The notes under the pieces were generated by a model. That model saw nothing but the letters and a program-made list of their open reading frames with translations. It had not been told where the DNA came from and did not search any database. A stretch of DNA of 26,850 bases from Acetofilamentum sp. Its GTDB lineage: Bacteria; Bacteroidota; Bacteroidia; Bacteroidales; JAFGXI01. Shown here piece by piece: positions 8,274 through 16,500 of this stretch. Numbering within the stretch: the first letter of the stretch is position 1; each line of letters begins with the position of its first letter. Both the position numbers and the translations under genes were made by a program. The stretch covers positions 1 through 26,850 of the forward strand of contig DYOK01000010.1 of assembly GCA_020720565.1 (NCBI GenBank). The letters are read 5' to 3'.

Positions 8274-9428
8274 TTAAGCTTTTACACGTTTAAGTCGTTT
8301 AGAGACATTGGCTCCTATTACGTAGTAATCGATAAGCGGTGCAAAGGTGTTAAGTAGCAAAATGGCTAACATCATACCTTCGGGATAAGCCGGATTGAGC
8401 ACCCTGATGAGTACTGCCATTACACCGATTAAAAAACCGTAAATAATTTTACCGGTAGCTGTTTGCGAAGCTGTTACAGGATCGGTGGCCATAAATACCG
8501 CACCGAATGCAAAACCGCCCATCAGAAAGTGGTAATAAAATGGAATTTCCATGTATGTATTAACGGCAAAAGCATTCATCAATAAGCCCATAGCGGCACC
8601 TCCTACAAAAACCGATAACATTACACGCCACGAAGCCACACCAGTGAATAATAAAAATAGTGCACCAATTAAAATTGCTAAAGTAGATGTCTCGCCAATA
8701 GAACCAGGAATCCAACCCATAAACATATCGTATGCACTCAACACAGAACCGGGCTCACCTGCCGCTAATTTAGCAAGAGGGGTTGCTCCCGAAAAACCAT
8801 CGACAATGCCTTGACCTTGTGTTAAGCCATCGATCCAAATTTTATCGCCCGACATTTGCGAAGGATAGGCAAAAAACAAGAATGCTCTAGCGACCAAGGC
8901 CGGATTAAATATGTTCATTCCTGTACCGCCAAATACTTCTTTGCCAATTATTACAGCAAAAATTACGGCTAAAGCCACCATCCAAAGCGGCGTGTCGACT
9001 GGTATAATCAATGGGATCAACACCCCGGTAACAAAGTAGCCTTCGTTAACTTCGTGTCCTCGCATTTGAGCAAAGATAATTTCGATTCCCAAACCGACCA
9101 CATAAGAGACAATAATAATGGGTAGTACGGCTAAAAATCCGTGAAGGAAATTATCGAACAAACTGGCCGATTGACCAATAGAAAGATGGTATTGATAACC
9201 TGTATTCCACATACCAAAGAGCAATGCAGGAACTAAGGCAATCACCACCATAAACATGTTCCGCTTTAAATCGACCGCGTCGCGAATGTGAGCCCCTTTG
9301 TAGGTTACTTTGTTGGGTACGAAAAACAGCGTTTCGGCAGCATCGTACATGGCATGAAATTTATGAAATTTTCCGCCTTTTTGTACATGCGGTTTCATGC
9401 CGTCTAATATATTTCTAATTACTTTCAT
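8274..9428 (-). CDS. nqrB: Na+-translocating NADH:quinone oxidoreductase subunit B
   Basis: Large membrane subunit (384 residues, about ten helices) that binds covalent FMN and riboflavin, carries out the final step to quinone and lines the Na+ path. The covalent FMN threonine is at about 216 in FSGATPLAKLAAG. GGTGMNIFNPALVARAF and the FMATDPVTASQT segment are hallmark sequences. The start codon lies next to the nqrA stop with essentially no gap, suggesting translational coupling. Confidence 0.97.
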   Translation of the reverse strand: MKVIRNILDGMKPHVQKGGKFHKFHAMYDAAETLFFVPNKVTYKGAHIRDAVDLKRNMFMVVIALVPALLFGMWNTGYQYHLSIGQSASLFDNFLHGFLAVLPIIIVSYVVGLGIEIIFAQMRGHEVNEGYFVTGVLIPLIIPVDTPLWMVALAVIFAVIIGKEVFGGTGMNIFNPALVARAFLFFAYPSQMSGDKIWIDGLTQGQGIVDGFSGATPLAKLAAGEPGSVLSAYDMFMGWIPGSIGETSTLAILIGALFLLFTGVASWRVMLSVFVGGAAMGLLMNAFAVNTYMEIPFYYHFLMGGFAFGAVFMATDPVTASQTATGKIIYGFLIGVMAVLIRVLNPAYPEGMMLAILLLNTFAPLIDYYVIGANVSKRLKRVKA

Positions 9429-9429
9429 C

Positions 9430-10779
9430 TTAGCCTACCTCCTTAATCATTAAATCGAGTCCTTGACGCAAAATGGCTTGTGTTTCTTGTTTCGAAGTGC
9501 ACACAAAATCACAAAGTGCAAAATCTTCTTCGAGCACTTCGTAAATTCCCAATTGCTCCATACGATCGATATCGTTGGTGATACAAGCTTTAATAAGCTC
9601 GACAGGATAAATATCTAAAGGAACCACTTTTTCGTATTGTCCAGTAACCACATAGGCTCGATGTCCGCCATTGATGTTGGTATCTAAAGTGTACGACTTA
9701 TTGGGCATCAACCATGAGAAGTATGTTTTTGACATCGAAAACTTATGAAAATTAGGCGTAATCCAACCAAAAAACTGATAGTGGTTTCCTTCGGGAATTA
9801 CACTGATCATTTCGTGATAAGCCGATAAATAAGCATTCAGTTCTAGCATAGTTCCTGTGAGTACGTTACCTGAAATATAACGTACATTTTGGCCTTTAAT
9901 CTTACCGCCAACCACTGAACTTAACAACGCACCTTGTTTGGTTTTGTAATACTGAGGCCGCTCTACTTCTGAACCTACTAAAGCAACGGTTTTACTTACA
10001 TCGTAGTGTCCCTTAGCAAACAAACGTCCAATAACCAAAACATCTTGTGGTTGAACTTGCCAAACCACATCGCCTTTGTTAATTGGATCGAGTTGATTGA
10101 TATGTGTGCCTACAAGTCCAGCCGGATGTTTGCCCGAATAAGCTGTAATTTCGACATTTTTTAAATTCTTAAGGCCATCGGGCAAAGTTTTGCTGGCATC
10201 AAAACCGACATGCACTTTCCCTGTGGTTAGTTGCTTTAAAACGTCAATTCCTTTTTGAAACATATCGGCTTCGTTAGCCAATACATAATGGTAGTCAACC
10301 CCCAGTGGAGCCGAATCGAAAATAGAAATAAAAATCGATTTAGGCGTAGCGTTTGGATTTGCCAAAGTACCATAGGGACGTTGTTTGATGTGAGTCCATG
10401 CACCCGAAACCAACAAGTTCGAAACGATGTCGGCTCTCGACATTTTCGAAGGGTCGGATATTGCAAATGACTCGTACTCTTGCGTTGAAGCCGCTTCGAC
10501 CACAACCGACAAGATTTTTCGTTTGTCGCCACGCTCTATAGCAGAAACCACACCACTCACCGGAGACGTAAATTTGATATCGGGATTTTGTTTATCGTTA
10601 AACAAAATTGTACCCGCTTTAACCGGAAAGCCTACCTTGACAGCTAATTTCGGAATTAGCCCAACAAAGTCGGAGGGTTTAACTGCATAATGGGTCGACG
10701 TCGATGAATCGGCAGTTTGAAGTACCGCCATACCATTCAAACTAATGTTAAGACCTCGATTTATTTTAATATTATGCAT
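9430..10779 (-). CDS. nqrA: Na+-translocating NADH:quinone oxidoreductase subunit A
   Basis: Soluble cytoplasmic subunit of the Nqr complex (449 residues), associated with NqrB near the quinone site. I chose the ATG at 10779, giving HNIKINRGLNISLNG, because NqrA normally starts with an I-K-I-x-x-G-L-like strand. A longer reading to 10809 would add ten atypical residues and run through the mapped promoter. It is the first gene of a six-gene operon in the standard order A-B-C-D-E-F, with gaps of 1-17 bp throughout. Confidence 0.96.
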   Translation of the reverse strand: MHNIKINRGLNISLNGMAVLQTADSSTSTHYAVKPSDFVGLIPKLAVKVGFPVKAGTILFNDKQNPDIKFTSPVSGVVSAIERGDKRKILSVVVEAASTQEYESFAISDPSKMSRADIVSNLLVSGAWTHIKQRPYGTLANPNATPKSIFISIFDSAPLGVDYHYVLANEADMFQKGIDVLKQLTTGKVHVGFDASKTLPDGLKNLKNVEITAYSGKHPAGLVGTHINQLDPINKGDVVWQVQPQDVLVIGRLFAKGHYDVSKTVALVGSEVERPQYYKTKQGALLSSVVGGKIKGQNVRYISGNVLTGTMLELNAYLSAYHEMISVIPEGNHYQFFGWITPNFHKFSMSKTYFSWLMPNKSYTLDTNINGGHRAYVVTGQYEKVVPLDIYPVELIKACITNDIDRMEQLGIYEVLEEDFALCDFVCTSKQETQAILRQGLDLMIKEVG

Positions 10780-10797
10780 ATGTAACAGAATTTTGCA

Positions 10798-10827
10798 CAA
10801 AAGTATCATATTTTCTGAATAATCAAA
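10798..10827 (-). promoter_or_regulatory. promoter of the nqr operon
   Basis: On the minus strand TTTG (10827-10824), an 18-base spacer and TACTTTTG (10805-10798) match the Bacteroidetes -33/-7 promoter pattern (TTTG and TAnnTTTG, about 19-base spacing). The predicted transcription start falls around 10790, about 10 bases before the nqrA ATG at 10779. Confidence 0.68.
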
Positions 10828-10921
10828 ATCGCAAATGCATGAATAACAAATAAATACATATGCACATATGTGAAATTTACGTTGTGTAATACATTGTCAT
10901 TGAATATCATACAAATATGTA

Positions 10922-10949
10922 TGTAAAACATAGTGTAAAATGTTTTGCA
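10922..10949. promoter_or_regulatory. 28-bp inverted repeat, candidate operator
   Basis: Arms TGTAAAACAT and ATGTTTTGCA pair at 9 of 10 positions around an 8-bp spacer. The arm length and spacer suit a dimeric helix-turn-helix protein. The site sits about 100 bp upstream of the nqr -33 element and about 120 bp upstream of the mbx -7 box, so it could serve either operon. The function is inferred from symmetry and location only. Confidence 0.45.
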
Positions 10950-11008
10950 ATAGTATTGTACAACATAAAACCTTCGCTATATATTGATATATAATAATAT
11001 AGATATAT

Positions 11009-11044
11009 AAAATTTTTATTTATAATCATTATAAATAAAATTTT
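11009..11044. repeat. 36-bp near-perfect AT palindrome
   Basis: The left arm (11009-11026, AAAATTTTTATTTATAAT) and right arm (11028-11044) are reverse complements apart from one extra base, with a single central C at 11027. There are no other G or C residues within the palindrome. It ends 27 bp before the mbx -7 box. It could be an activator site, a curved UP-like element or a cruciform-prone spacer. Confidence 0.55.
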
Positions 11045-11071
11045 GATATCGAGGCAAATCTTAAACCCCTA

Positions 11072-11079
11072 TATTTTTG
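11072..11079 (+). promoter_or_regulatory. -7 box for the mbx-like operon
   Basis: TATTTTTG is an exact match to TAnnTTTG, 24 bp before the ATG at 11104. No TTTG lies at the usual 19-21-base spacing. A missing -33 element is often a sign of activator-dependent transcription, which would fit the palindromes just upstream. Confidence 0.5.
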
Positions 11080-11103
11080 TCGCTCTTAAACAAAATATTA
11101 GTC

Positions 11104-11598
11104 ATGAAAGCTAAAAATTTAATTGTATCATTTTCAGTCTTGATGATTGCTTGGCTTTTGCTCAACTGGACACTTGATCCTTTGATTGTTGCAATTGGTA
11201 TTGGGTTATCGCTTCTGATAAGTGTGTTGTTTTGTTCGAAATGCACCGTGTTCGAAGGCATTAAATTAGGACCAAAAGCATTTGCATATACTTTTGTTTA
11301 CATCTTGGTTTTTATTAGGGAATTGATAAAAGCTAATATGGATGTAACTAAAAGGGTACTAACACCTGGTTTGAACATAGAACCAGGGATTGTAAAGATT
11401 AAAACCAATTTAAAGTCTAAAATGGCTCGTCTAATTTTAGCTAATTCCATTACATTAACACCAGGTACGTTTACAATACATGTTGAGGGCGAATATTTTT
11501 ATATTCACTGGATAAGTACTGAAGCTGTTGATATTGAGGAAGCTACTCAAAAAATTGCAAATACATTTGAAAACATTTTGAAAGAATTATATGAATAA
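11104..11598 (+). CDS. mbxA: MnhE/MbxA-like ion-antiporter subunit
   Basis: First gene of the membrane oxidoreductase operon. It encodes a 164-residue protein of the Mrp/Mnh antiporter E family, with two hydrophobic helices in the first 45 residues, a third near 58-72 and a soluble C-terminal domain. The ANSITLTPGTF signature around residues 116-126 is diagnostic of MnhE. I take the ATG at 11104. An upstream TTG at 11077 would overlap the -7 box. It corresponds to MbhA/MbxA of archaeal complexes, part of the ion-translocating membrane arm. It overlaps the next gene by 8 bases. Confidence 0.9.
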   Translation: MKAKNLIVSFSVLMIAWLLLNWTLDPLIVAIGIGLSLLISVLFCSKCTVFEGIKLGPKAFAYTFVYILVFIRELIKANMDVTKRVLTPGLNIEPGIVKIKTNLKSKMARLILANSITLTPGTFTIHVEGEYFYIHWISTEAVDIEEATQKIANTFENILKELYE

Positions 11599-11857
11599 TC
11601 TAGATTGGATAATATACTTGGCCATAGGCATTATTTTAATTGCGATGTCTCTGAATTTGATAAGATTTTTCAAAGGCCCGAGTGTGGTGGATAAAGTTGT
11701 GGCATTTGATGTTATTTCATTGTCAGGCTTAGTGTTAATTGGTACTGTAGCAGTGCTTACAAATCGTGTGATATATATCGATGTGGCTATTGTGTATGGT
11801 TTGTTAAGCTTTATTGGCGTAATTGTGGTTGCTAAATATTTACAAAAAGGTTTATAA
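11591..11857 (+). CDS. mbxB: MnhF/MbxB-like antiporter subunit
   Basis: Small membrane protein of 88 residues with three predicted helices, of the MnhF (PhaF) family. The segment LNLIRFFKGPSVVDKVVAFD is the family signature (R-x-x-x-G-P-x-x-x-D-R/K-V-x-A-x-D), and IDVAIVYGLLSFIG follows in the last helix. In Mrp antiporters and MBH/MBX complexes it packs with the E and G subunits in the Na+/H+ exchange module. Overlap with the upstream gene suggests translational coupling. Confidence 0.92.
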   Translation: MNNLDWIIYLAIGIILIAMSLNLIRFFKGPSVVDKVVAFDVISLSGLVLIGTVAVLTNRVIYIDVAIVYGLLSFIGVIVVAKYLQKGL

Positions 11858-11858
11858 A

Positions 11859-12236
11859 ATGGATATTTTTAAATTGATTGGCGCAATAATGCTGCTTGGA
11901 GGTTCTTTATCGCTTTTAGTAGCTGCGATTGGAATGCTCAAGATGCCCGATGTATACAATAGGGTTCAAGTAGCCACTAAAGCATCAACTTTTGGTGCTA
12001 TTTTCTCGTTTCTTGGTTTGGCAATTATTAAATTTGAGCATTGGTTTACTGGCGAAAATTGGTTAGGTAGAGTTATTATACTCATTATTTTTATATACAT
12101 AACCAATCCCGTCTCATCTCATGTCTTGATGCGGGCGGCTTACTTTATGAGATTTCCACTGTCAAAATTGACAAAGACAGATGTATTACGTGATGACACC
12201 AATAGTAACCTTTTAAAAGAGCCTAAAAATGAATAG
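11859..12236 (+). CDS. mbxC: MnhG/MbxC-like antiporter subunit
   Basis: Membrane protein of 125 residues, MnhG/PhaG family, with three predicted helices. GMLKMPDVYNRVQVATKAST is close to the family signature (G-x-x-R-x-P-D-x-Y-x-R-x-H-A-x-T-K), and NPVSSHVLMRAAY follows in helix three. The ATG at 11859 gives the usual N-terminus. An earlier in-frame ATG at 11823 lies within the previous gene. The start is 1 base after the mbxB stop, and the gene overlaps mbxD by 8 bases. Confidence 0.92.
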   Translation: MDIFKLIGAIMLLGGSLSLLVAAIGMLKMPDVYNRVQVATKASTFGAIFSFLGLAIIKFEHWFTGENWLGRVIILIIFIYITNPVSSHVLMRAAYFMRFPLSKLTKTDVLRDDTNSNLLKEPKNE

Positions 12237-12486
12237 AGAATTTTTATTTATTGGATTAACCATTTTTTTAGGGTTGATATCAATAATATTGGCTTTTGTG
12301 GCCATTCACCACAAAAAGTTATCGGTAGCAGTTATTTCTACCAGCTTTATAAGTTTATTTGCTTCCATCATATTTTTACTATTAGCTGCACCTGATGTGG
12401 CCATGACAGAAGCTGCAATCGGTAGTGGTCTTACCACATTGATTTTCTTTTATGTGTTAAACAAAATCAAAAAGACAAATGCTTAA
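12229..12486 (+). CDS. mbxD: MbhD/MbxD-like subunit (DUF4040, MnhA C-terminal fragment)
   Basis: Three-helix protein of 85 residues. The APDVAMTEAAIGSGLT segment is the hallmark of the MbhD/DUF4040 family, equivalent to part of the C-terminal region of MnhA. It contributes acidic residues (Asp/Glu in this motif) to the proposed ion path of the antiporter module. A free-standing MbhD next to an MbhE/F-type protein, rather than an MnhA-type chain, is the hydrogenase/MBX arrangement. It is coupled to its neighbours by 8-base overlaps on both sides. Confidence 0.9.
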   Translation: MNREFLFIGLTIFLGLISIILAFVAIHHKKLSVAVISTSFISLFASIIFLLLAAPDVAMTEAAIGSGLTTLIFFYVLNKIKKTNA

Positions 12487-13186
12487 AAATATTTTAATTG
12501 CGCTGGTTTTAATTGGTTTTGGTGTAATTTTCTATGACCTTTTTATGGTTTACGAAGCCAAAACAGAGCTAACAGATTTGGCACATTATTATGCTAAAAA
12601 TGGAGCTAACGAGATAGGTGGTGCTAATTTGGTAACTTCTATTGTGGTTACCTATAGAGGCTTTGATACCCTTGGAGAAGTTACAATATTATTTGTGGCG
12701 GCTTCGATTATTTCGTTTTTTCTTAAACTAAAAGAAGACGAAGAAGAAAAAGTGATTGGATCAAAAGATACCACAGAATTATTGGTGACCGCCTCACAAG
12801 TTTTGGTCCCATTAATCTTCTTGTTTGGTGTGTATGTATTTATGAATGGTCACTTGACACCTGGAGGAGGTTTTCAAGGAGGCTCAATTATAGCAACAGG
12901 TGTTGCATTAATGATAATGGCCAATCCAAATTTCAAAATCAATACTCAAATCATACATTGGATCGAAAGCATATCGGGAGTTGCATTCGTTTTTGCTGGA
13001 GTATTGGGTGTGTTATTGGGCGGCGGTTTTCTCGACAATACCTTTAAAGGATTGGGAGTTGGCGAATTTGGAACGCTCTTTAGTGCGGGAGTAATCCCAA
13101 TTATTTACAGTTTTGTTGGCTTAAAAGTAGGTGCCGAAATCTCAAATATCCTCAATAAGTATCAGAAATCACAAAAATCGATTTAA
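12479..13186 (+). CDS. mbxF: MbhE-MbhF fusion (MnhB-type), MbxF-like
   Basis: The 235-residue membrane protein joins two units. Residues about 1-90 resemble MbhE (GANLVTSIVVTYRGFDTLGE, the usual MnhA-terminal motif). Residues about 95-235 are MnhB/MbhF, with the signature NGHLTPGGGFQGG at about 123-135. This fusion also occurs in archaeal MBX, which lacks a separate E gene, and sets it apart from MBH. It belongs to the Na+/H+ antiporter module of the membrane arm. Confidence 0.88.
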   Translation: MLKNILIALVLIGFGVIFYDLFMVYEAKTELTDLAHYYAKNGANEIGGANLVTSIVVTYRGFDTLGEVTILFVAASIISFFLKLKEDEEEKVIGSKDTTELLVTASQVLVPLIFLFGVYVFMNGHLTPGGGFQGGSIIATGVALMIMANPNFKINTQIIHWIESISGVAFVFAGVLGVLLGGGFLDNTFKGLGVGEFGTLFSAGVIPIIYSFVGLKVGAEISNILNKYQKSQKSI

Positions 13187-13189
13187 ATT

Positions 13190-13570
13190 ATGGAGTACAT
13201 TACGTTAGGACATATGAGCTTATTGTTGGGAATATCTCTCACCGTTATAGGCTTTTGGGGTATACTCACCCAAAAAAATATTATCAAAATTATTTTGTCA
13301 TTCACTATTGCTGATGCAGGAGTTAATATTGTCATTGTAAGTTTGGGATATGTGGTTGGCAAAACTGCTCCAATCATCGACAATGCAGTTGTGCAAGAGG
13401 CTGGCCGTAATGTGTCGGCTTCGGTGGTAGATCCCATTCCTCAGGCTTTAGTGTTGACTTCTATCGTCATTGGTTTTGGTGTTACAGCACTCATGCTGGC
13501 CTTTGCAATGAAAATGTTTACAGCAAAAAAAACTTTAGATATTAATCAATTCAACGAACTAAAATGGTAA
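13190..13570 (+). CDS. mbxG: MnhC/NuoK-like subunit, MbxG
   Basis: Three-helix membrane protein of 126 residues related to NuoK and MnhC. The DPIPQALVLTSIVIG segment in the last helix is the family signature. The TM2 position where NuoK has its key Glu holds Asp here (SFTIADAGVNI). A hydrophilic loop between helices two and three (about residues 60-82) is longer than in NuoK, as in MnhC. It lies 3 bases after mbxF and overlaps the next gene by 7. Confidence 0.92.
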   Translation: MEYITLGHMSLLLGISLTVIGFWGILTQKNIIKIILSFTIADAGVNIVIVSLGYVVGKTAPIIDNAVVQEAGRNVSASVVDPIPQALVLTSIVIGFGVTALMLAFAMKMFTAKKTLDINQFNELKW

Positions 13571-16500
13571 CGCCAATCTACATTGTTGCAACTGGCCTTG
13601 GGGTTGGCTTTGCAATAGGAATTTTGAAAAAGTTTGGAAAAAACTTTACTGGAGCACTTGTGCTTGCGGCACTCGCATTTATGACATTTATTTCTTTCCA
13701 GTGGTTTTATGGATTACACTATGGAAGCGAAGTGGCTACTTATGTTTACACTGCAGGATTTAAACCGCCTTTTTCTATCAATTTGTTAATGGGACAATAC
13801 GAATCAATAGCATCGTTGATGATTAATGCCATTGGCTTGCTTGGTGGAATATATATGTTCAACAGTCTTAAAGCTAGAGGTTCTGATGCACAAGTGGTTT
13901 ATTTAATTTTAATTATGGCCATGAACGTGTTGGTGATGACACGTGATATTTTTAATTTATTTGTATTTCTTGAGATTGTTAGTATCGCTATTGCTGGAGT
14001 TATATTGTTAGAAAAAAGTGATCGTTCAATGAGTGCTGGATTCAAATATATTTTGGCATCAGGAATTATTTCGACCATTCTTTTACTTGGAATTGTATTT
14101 GCCTACTATTTAACAGGAACACTAAATATTGACGACTTTGTCGGCATTAGTCTTAACACATACAAAGGAGGCGGATTGGTTATCTTTTTAATGATGATGG
14201 CTGCTATTTTAGAACTCAAACCATTTCCTGCTAATGGATGGGGTTTAGATTTGTACGAAGGAGCCGACCCTGGAATTTCTGCAATTATTTCTGGTGCAAG
14301 TGCCACAGCCTCACTTTTTGTACTCTATAAAATAATGGCTTTTGCTGGTGCAGAATGGAATTATTACGTCGCATTGATAGGTATTATCACTTTTGTGGGC
14401 AGTAACTTTTTTGGAATTGTTCAAGAGAATACGCGACGAATGCTCGGATATTCATCTATTGGGCAAATTGGCTTATTGATGGTGGTTTTAGGTTTTAAAG
14501 ATGTTTTAGGCGACAGTACACCCTTTATACTGTTTGGGTTATTAATATCGCATTATCTTGCAAAAGCTGGTTTATTCTGGTTATCTGGTATTATTAAAGC
14601 AAAAGACTTGAAAGAATGGTCGGTCATTCGCAAACATCCATATTTCTTATTTTTAATGGGAACTTTTGTATTTGCCTTAATTGGGTTTCCTCCATTTCCA
14701 TCATTCTTTTCAAAATTCAATTTTGTACTATTGCTAACCGAAACAGGTAATATTGCTTGGGTTATCGCCATCTTAGCAGGATCTATGTTAGAGGCTATCT
14801 ACTTGTTTCGTTGGTTTGGATATGCTGTAAAATCTGAAAACAGCCACATTGAAAAAAACAAAGTTTGTTTACACAAATCAATTCCTATTTGGATAATGGC
14901 TTTAGCCCTTTATGGCTTTAGTTATTACACCTCACTTTCGAACCCTTGGTCGATTGCAATAAATTTTATACCATTGGCGTTTGTAGCCCTCCTTTTTGTA
15001 TTAGATTTTCTTCCAGTTTACATTAAAAATTCTTTGTCGATACTAGGAATGGCGTACTATTTTTATTTGGTATATCCACAGCTCGACAATATGCGATTAA
15101 TTTTTGAGGTGATATTTATCGTAGGGGGAATATTAACATTAATTGCGGGTTTTGCATATAAAGGCACTCGACCTGGCTTCCATGCTGTAGCGCTTCTAAT
15201 GTTTGCAGGATTAACTGCTATTATTGAAGCCAAGACTACACTAGAGTTTTTCTTTGGATGGGAATTGATGACAGCAGGGTCATACTTCTTGATTATCCGA
15301 GGGAAACGTTCCATGACACACGCTCTTAGTTATATGATGTTCTCTATTGGTGGAGCATATGCACTTTTAGCCGCTTTTGGAATCTCAAATGTGGGGCAAA
15401 TTAATCTCGACTTAAATCAAATTGGACACATTTCGTATTTGTCGACATGGGCCTACGCGTTACTAATATTAGGTTTTTTGACCAAAACAGCATCTGTTGG
15501 TCTTCATATTTGGTTACCTGGAGCTCACGGCGAGGCGGAAAGCGATGTTTCGCCTATGGTATCAGCAATTTTACTAAAAGCAGGTGTTTTTGGCTTAGTT
15601 CTTACTTTAATAGCAATGAACGGCTCAGATTCTCAATGGTCAAATTTAGCTTATGCTTTGGGCTGGTTGGGCGCTATTACGGCATTGTCGGGTAATTTAA
15701 TGGCGGTGTTCCAGGAAGATGCCAAGCGCTTATTGGCATACTCTTCTATCGGTCAATTGGGTTACATTGTGTTTGCATTGGCCATGATGACGCATTTAGG
15801 TTGGTTAACCGCATTTACATATTCTATTAACCACTTTATGTACAAAGCCATCTTGTTCCTCACCATTGGAGCAGTGGTTTTACGAGTAGGTACTCACGAT
15901 ATGTATAAAATGGGCGGATTAATTGCAAGAATGCCGATGGCTTTTATTGCAGTTTTAATTGGTATTATTGCACTTTCCGGTGTGCCTCCCTTGTCTGGAT
16001 TTGCCGGTAAATGGTTATTCTACAATGCTGTAATGGAAAAGGGATGGTATTTTCAGGGAATTATAATTTTCTTTTCGGGAGGATTAGCTTTCTTGTATTT
16101 ATGGCGTTTGATACATACGATATTTTTAGGTCAGCTTAAAGATAATCACCGAAATGTAAAAGACATTTCTATTTGGTTTGCCATACCCGTTTATATACTA
16201 ATTGGTGGAATCATGGTGTTTTCTGTTCGTCCAGATTGGGTATTACAACCATTGGGAAATATGTTAAGTCCATTTTTTCCAACTGGTCAGCTAAACTGGG
16301 ATCATTCTTATGCTTATACAACCCTCGGATATTGGTCTGGAACTAATGTTTTCATCACCATTGTAATATTGTTTTTAATTGTGTTTGGTATATTGGCATT
16401 GTCAACTCGAAAAGCACATAAACTAAAACAATTCGATATTACGTACTCTGGAGAAAAACCATTTAGACCAGAAACCACTCATGTGGCTTGGAACGTTTTT

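Larger units (their letters stand above)
10780..11103. other. divergent nqr/mbx control region
   Basis: This 324-bp gap separates two back-to-back energy-conservation operons and holds no gene. It contains the nqr promoter near its left end and an mbx -7 box near its right end. Between them lie several inverted repeats: ACATATG-CA-CATATGT (10856-10871), TGTAAAACAT-N8-ATGTTTTGCA (10922-10949), CAATA-G-TATTG (10948-10958), TTGTACAA (10956-10963) and a long AT palindrome (11009-11044). The density of dyads suggests one or more dimeric regulators acting on both operons. None matches a regulator site I can name with confidence. Confidence 0.6.

Noticed and set aside
4982..10779. Rnf complex
   Set aside because: NqrA and NqrF with its FAD/NADH domains are present, and RnfB- and RnfC-type proteins are absent. 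Gene order is A-B-C-D-E-F as in Nqr.
10780..11103. CRISPR array or small RNA gene in the divergent gap
   Set aside because: The repeats are inverted and of different sequence, not regularly spaced direct repeats, and there is no GC-containing folded unit with a terminator.
11104..13570. Stand-alone Mrp Na+/H+ antiporter operon
   Set aside because: There is no MnhA-type chain, and the subunits run without a break into NuoH/B/C/D/I homologues.
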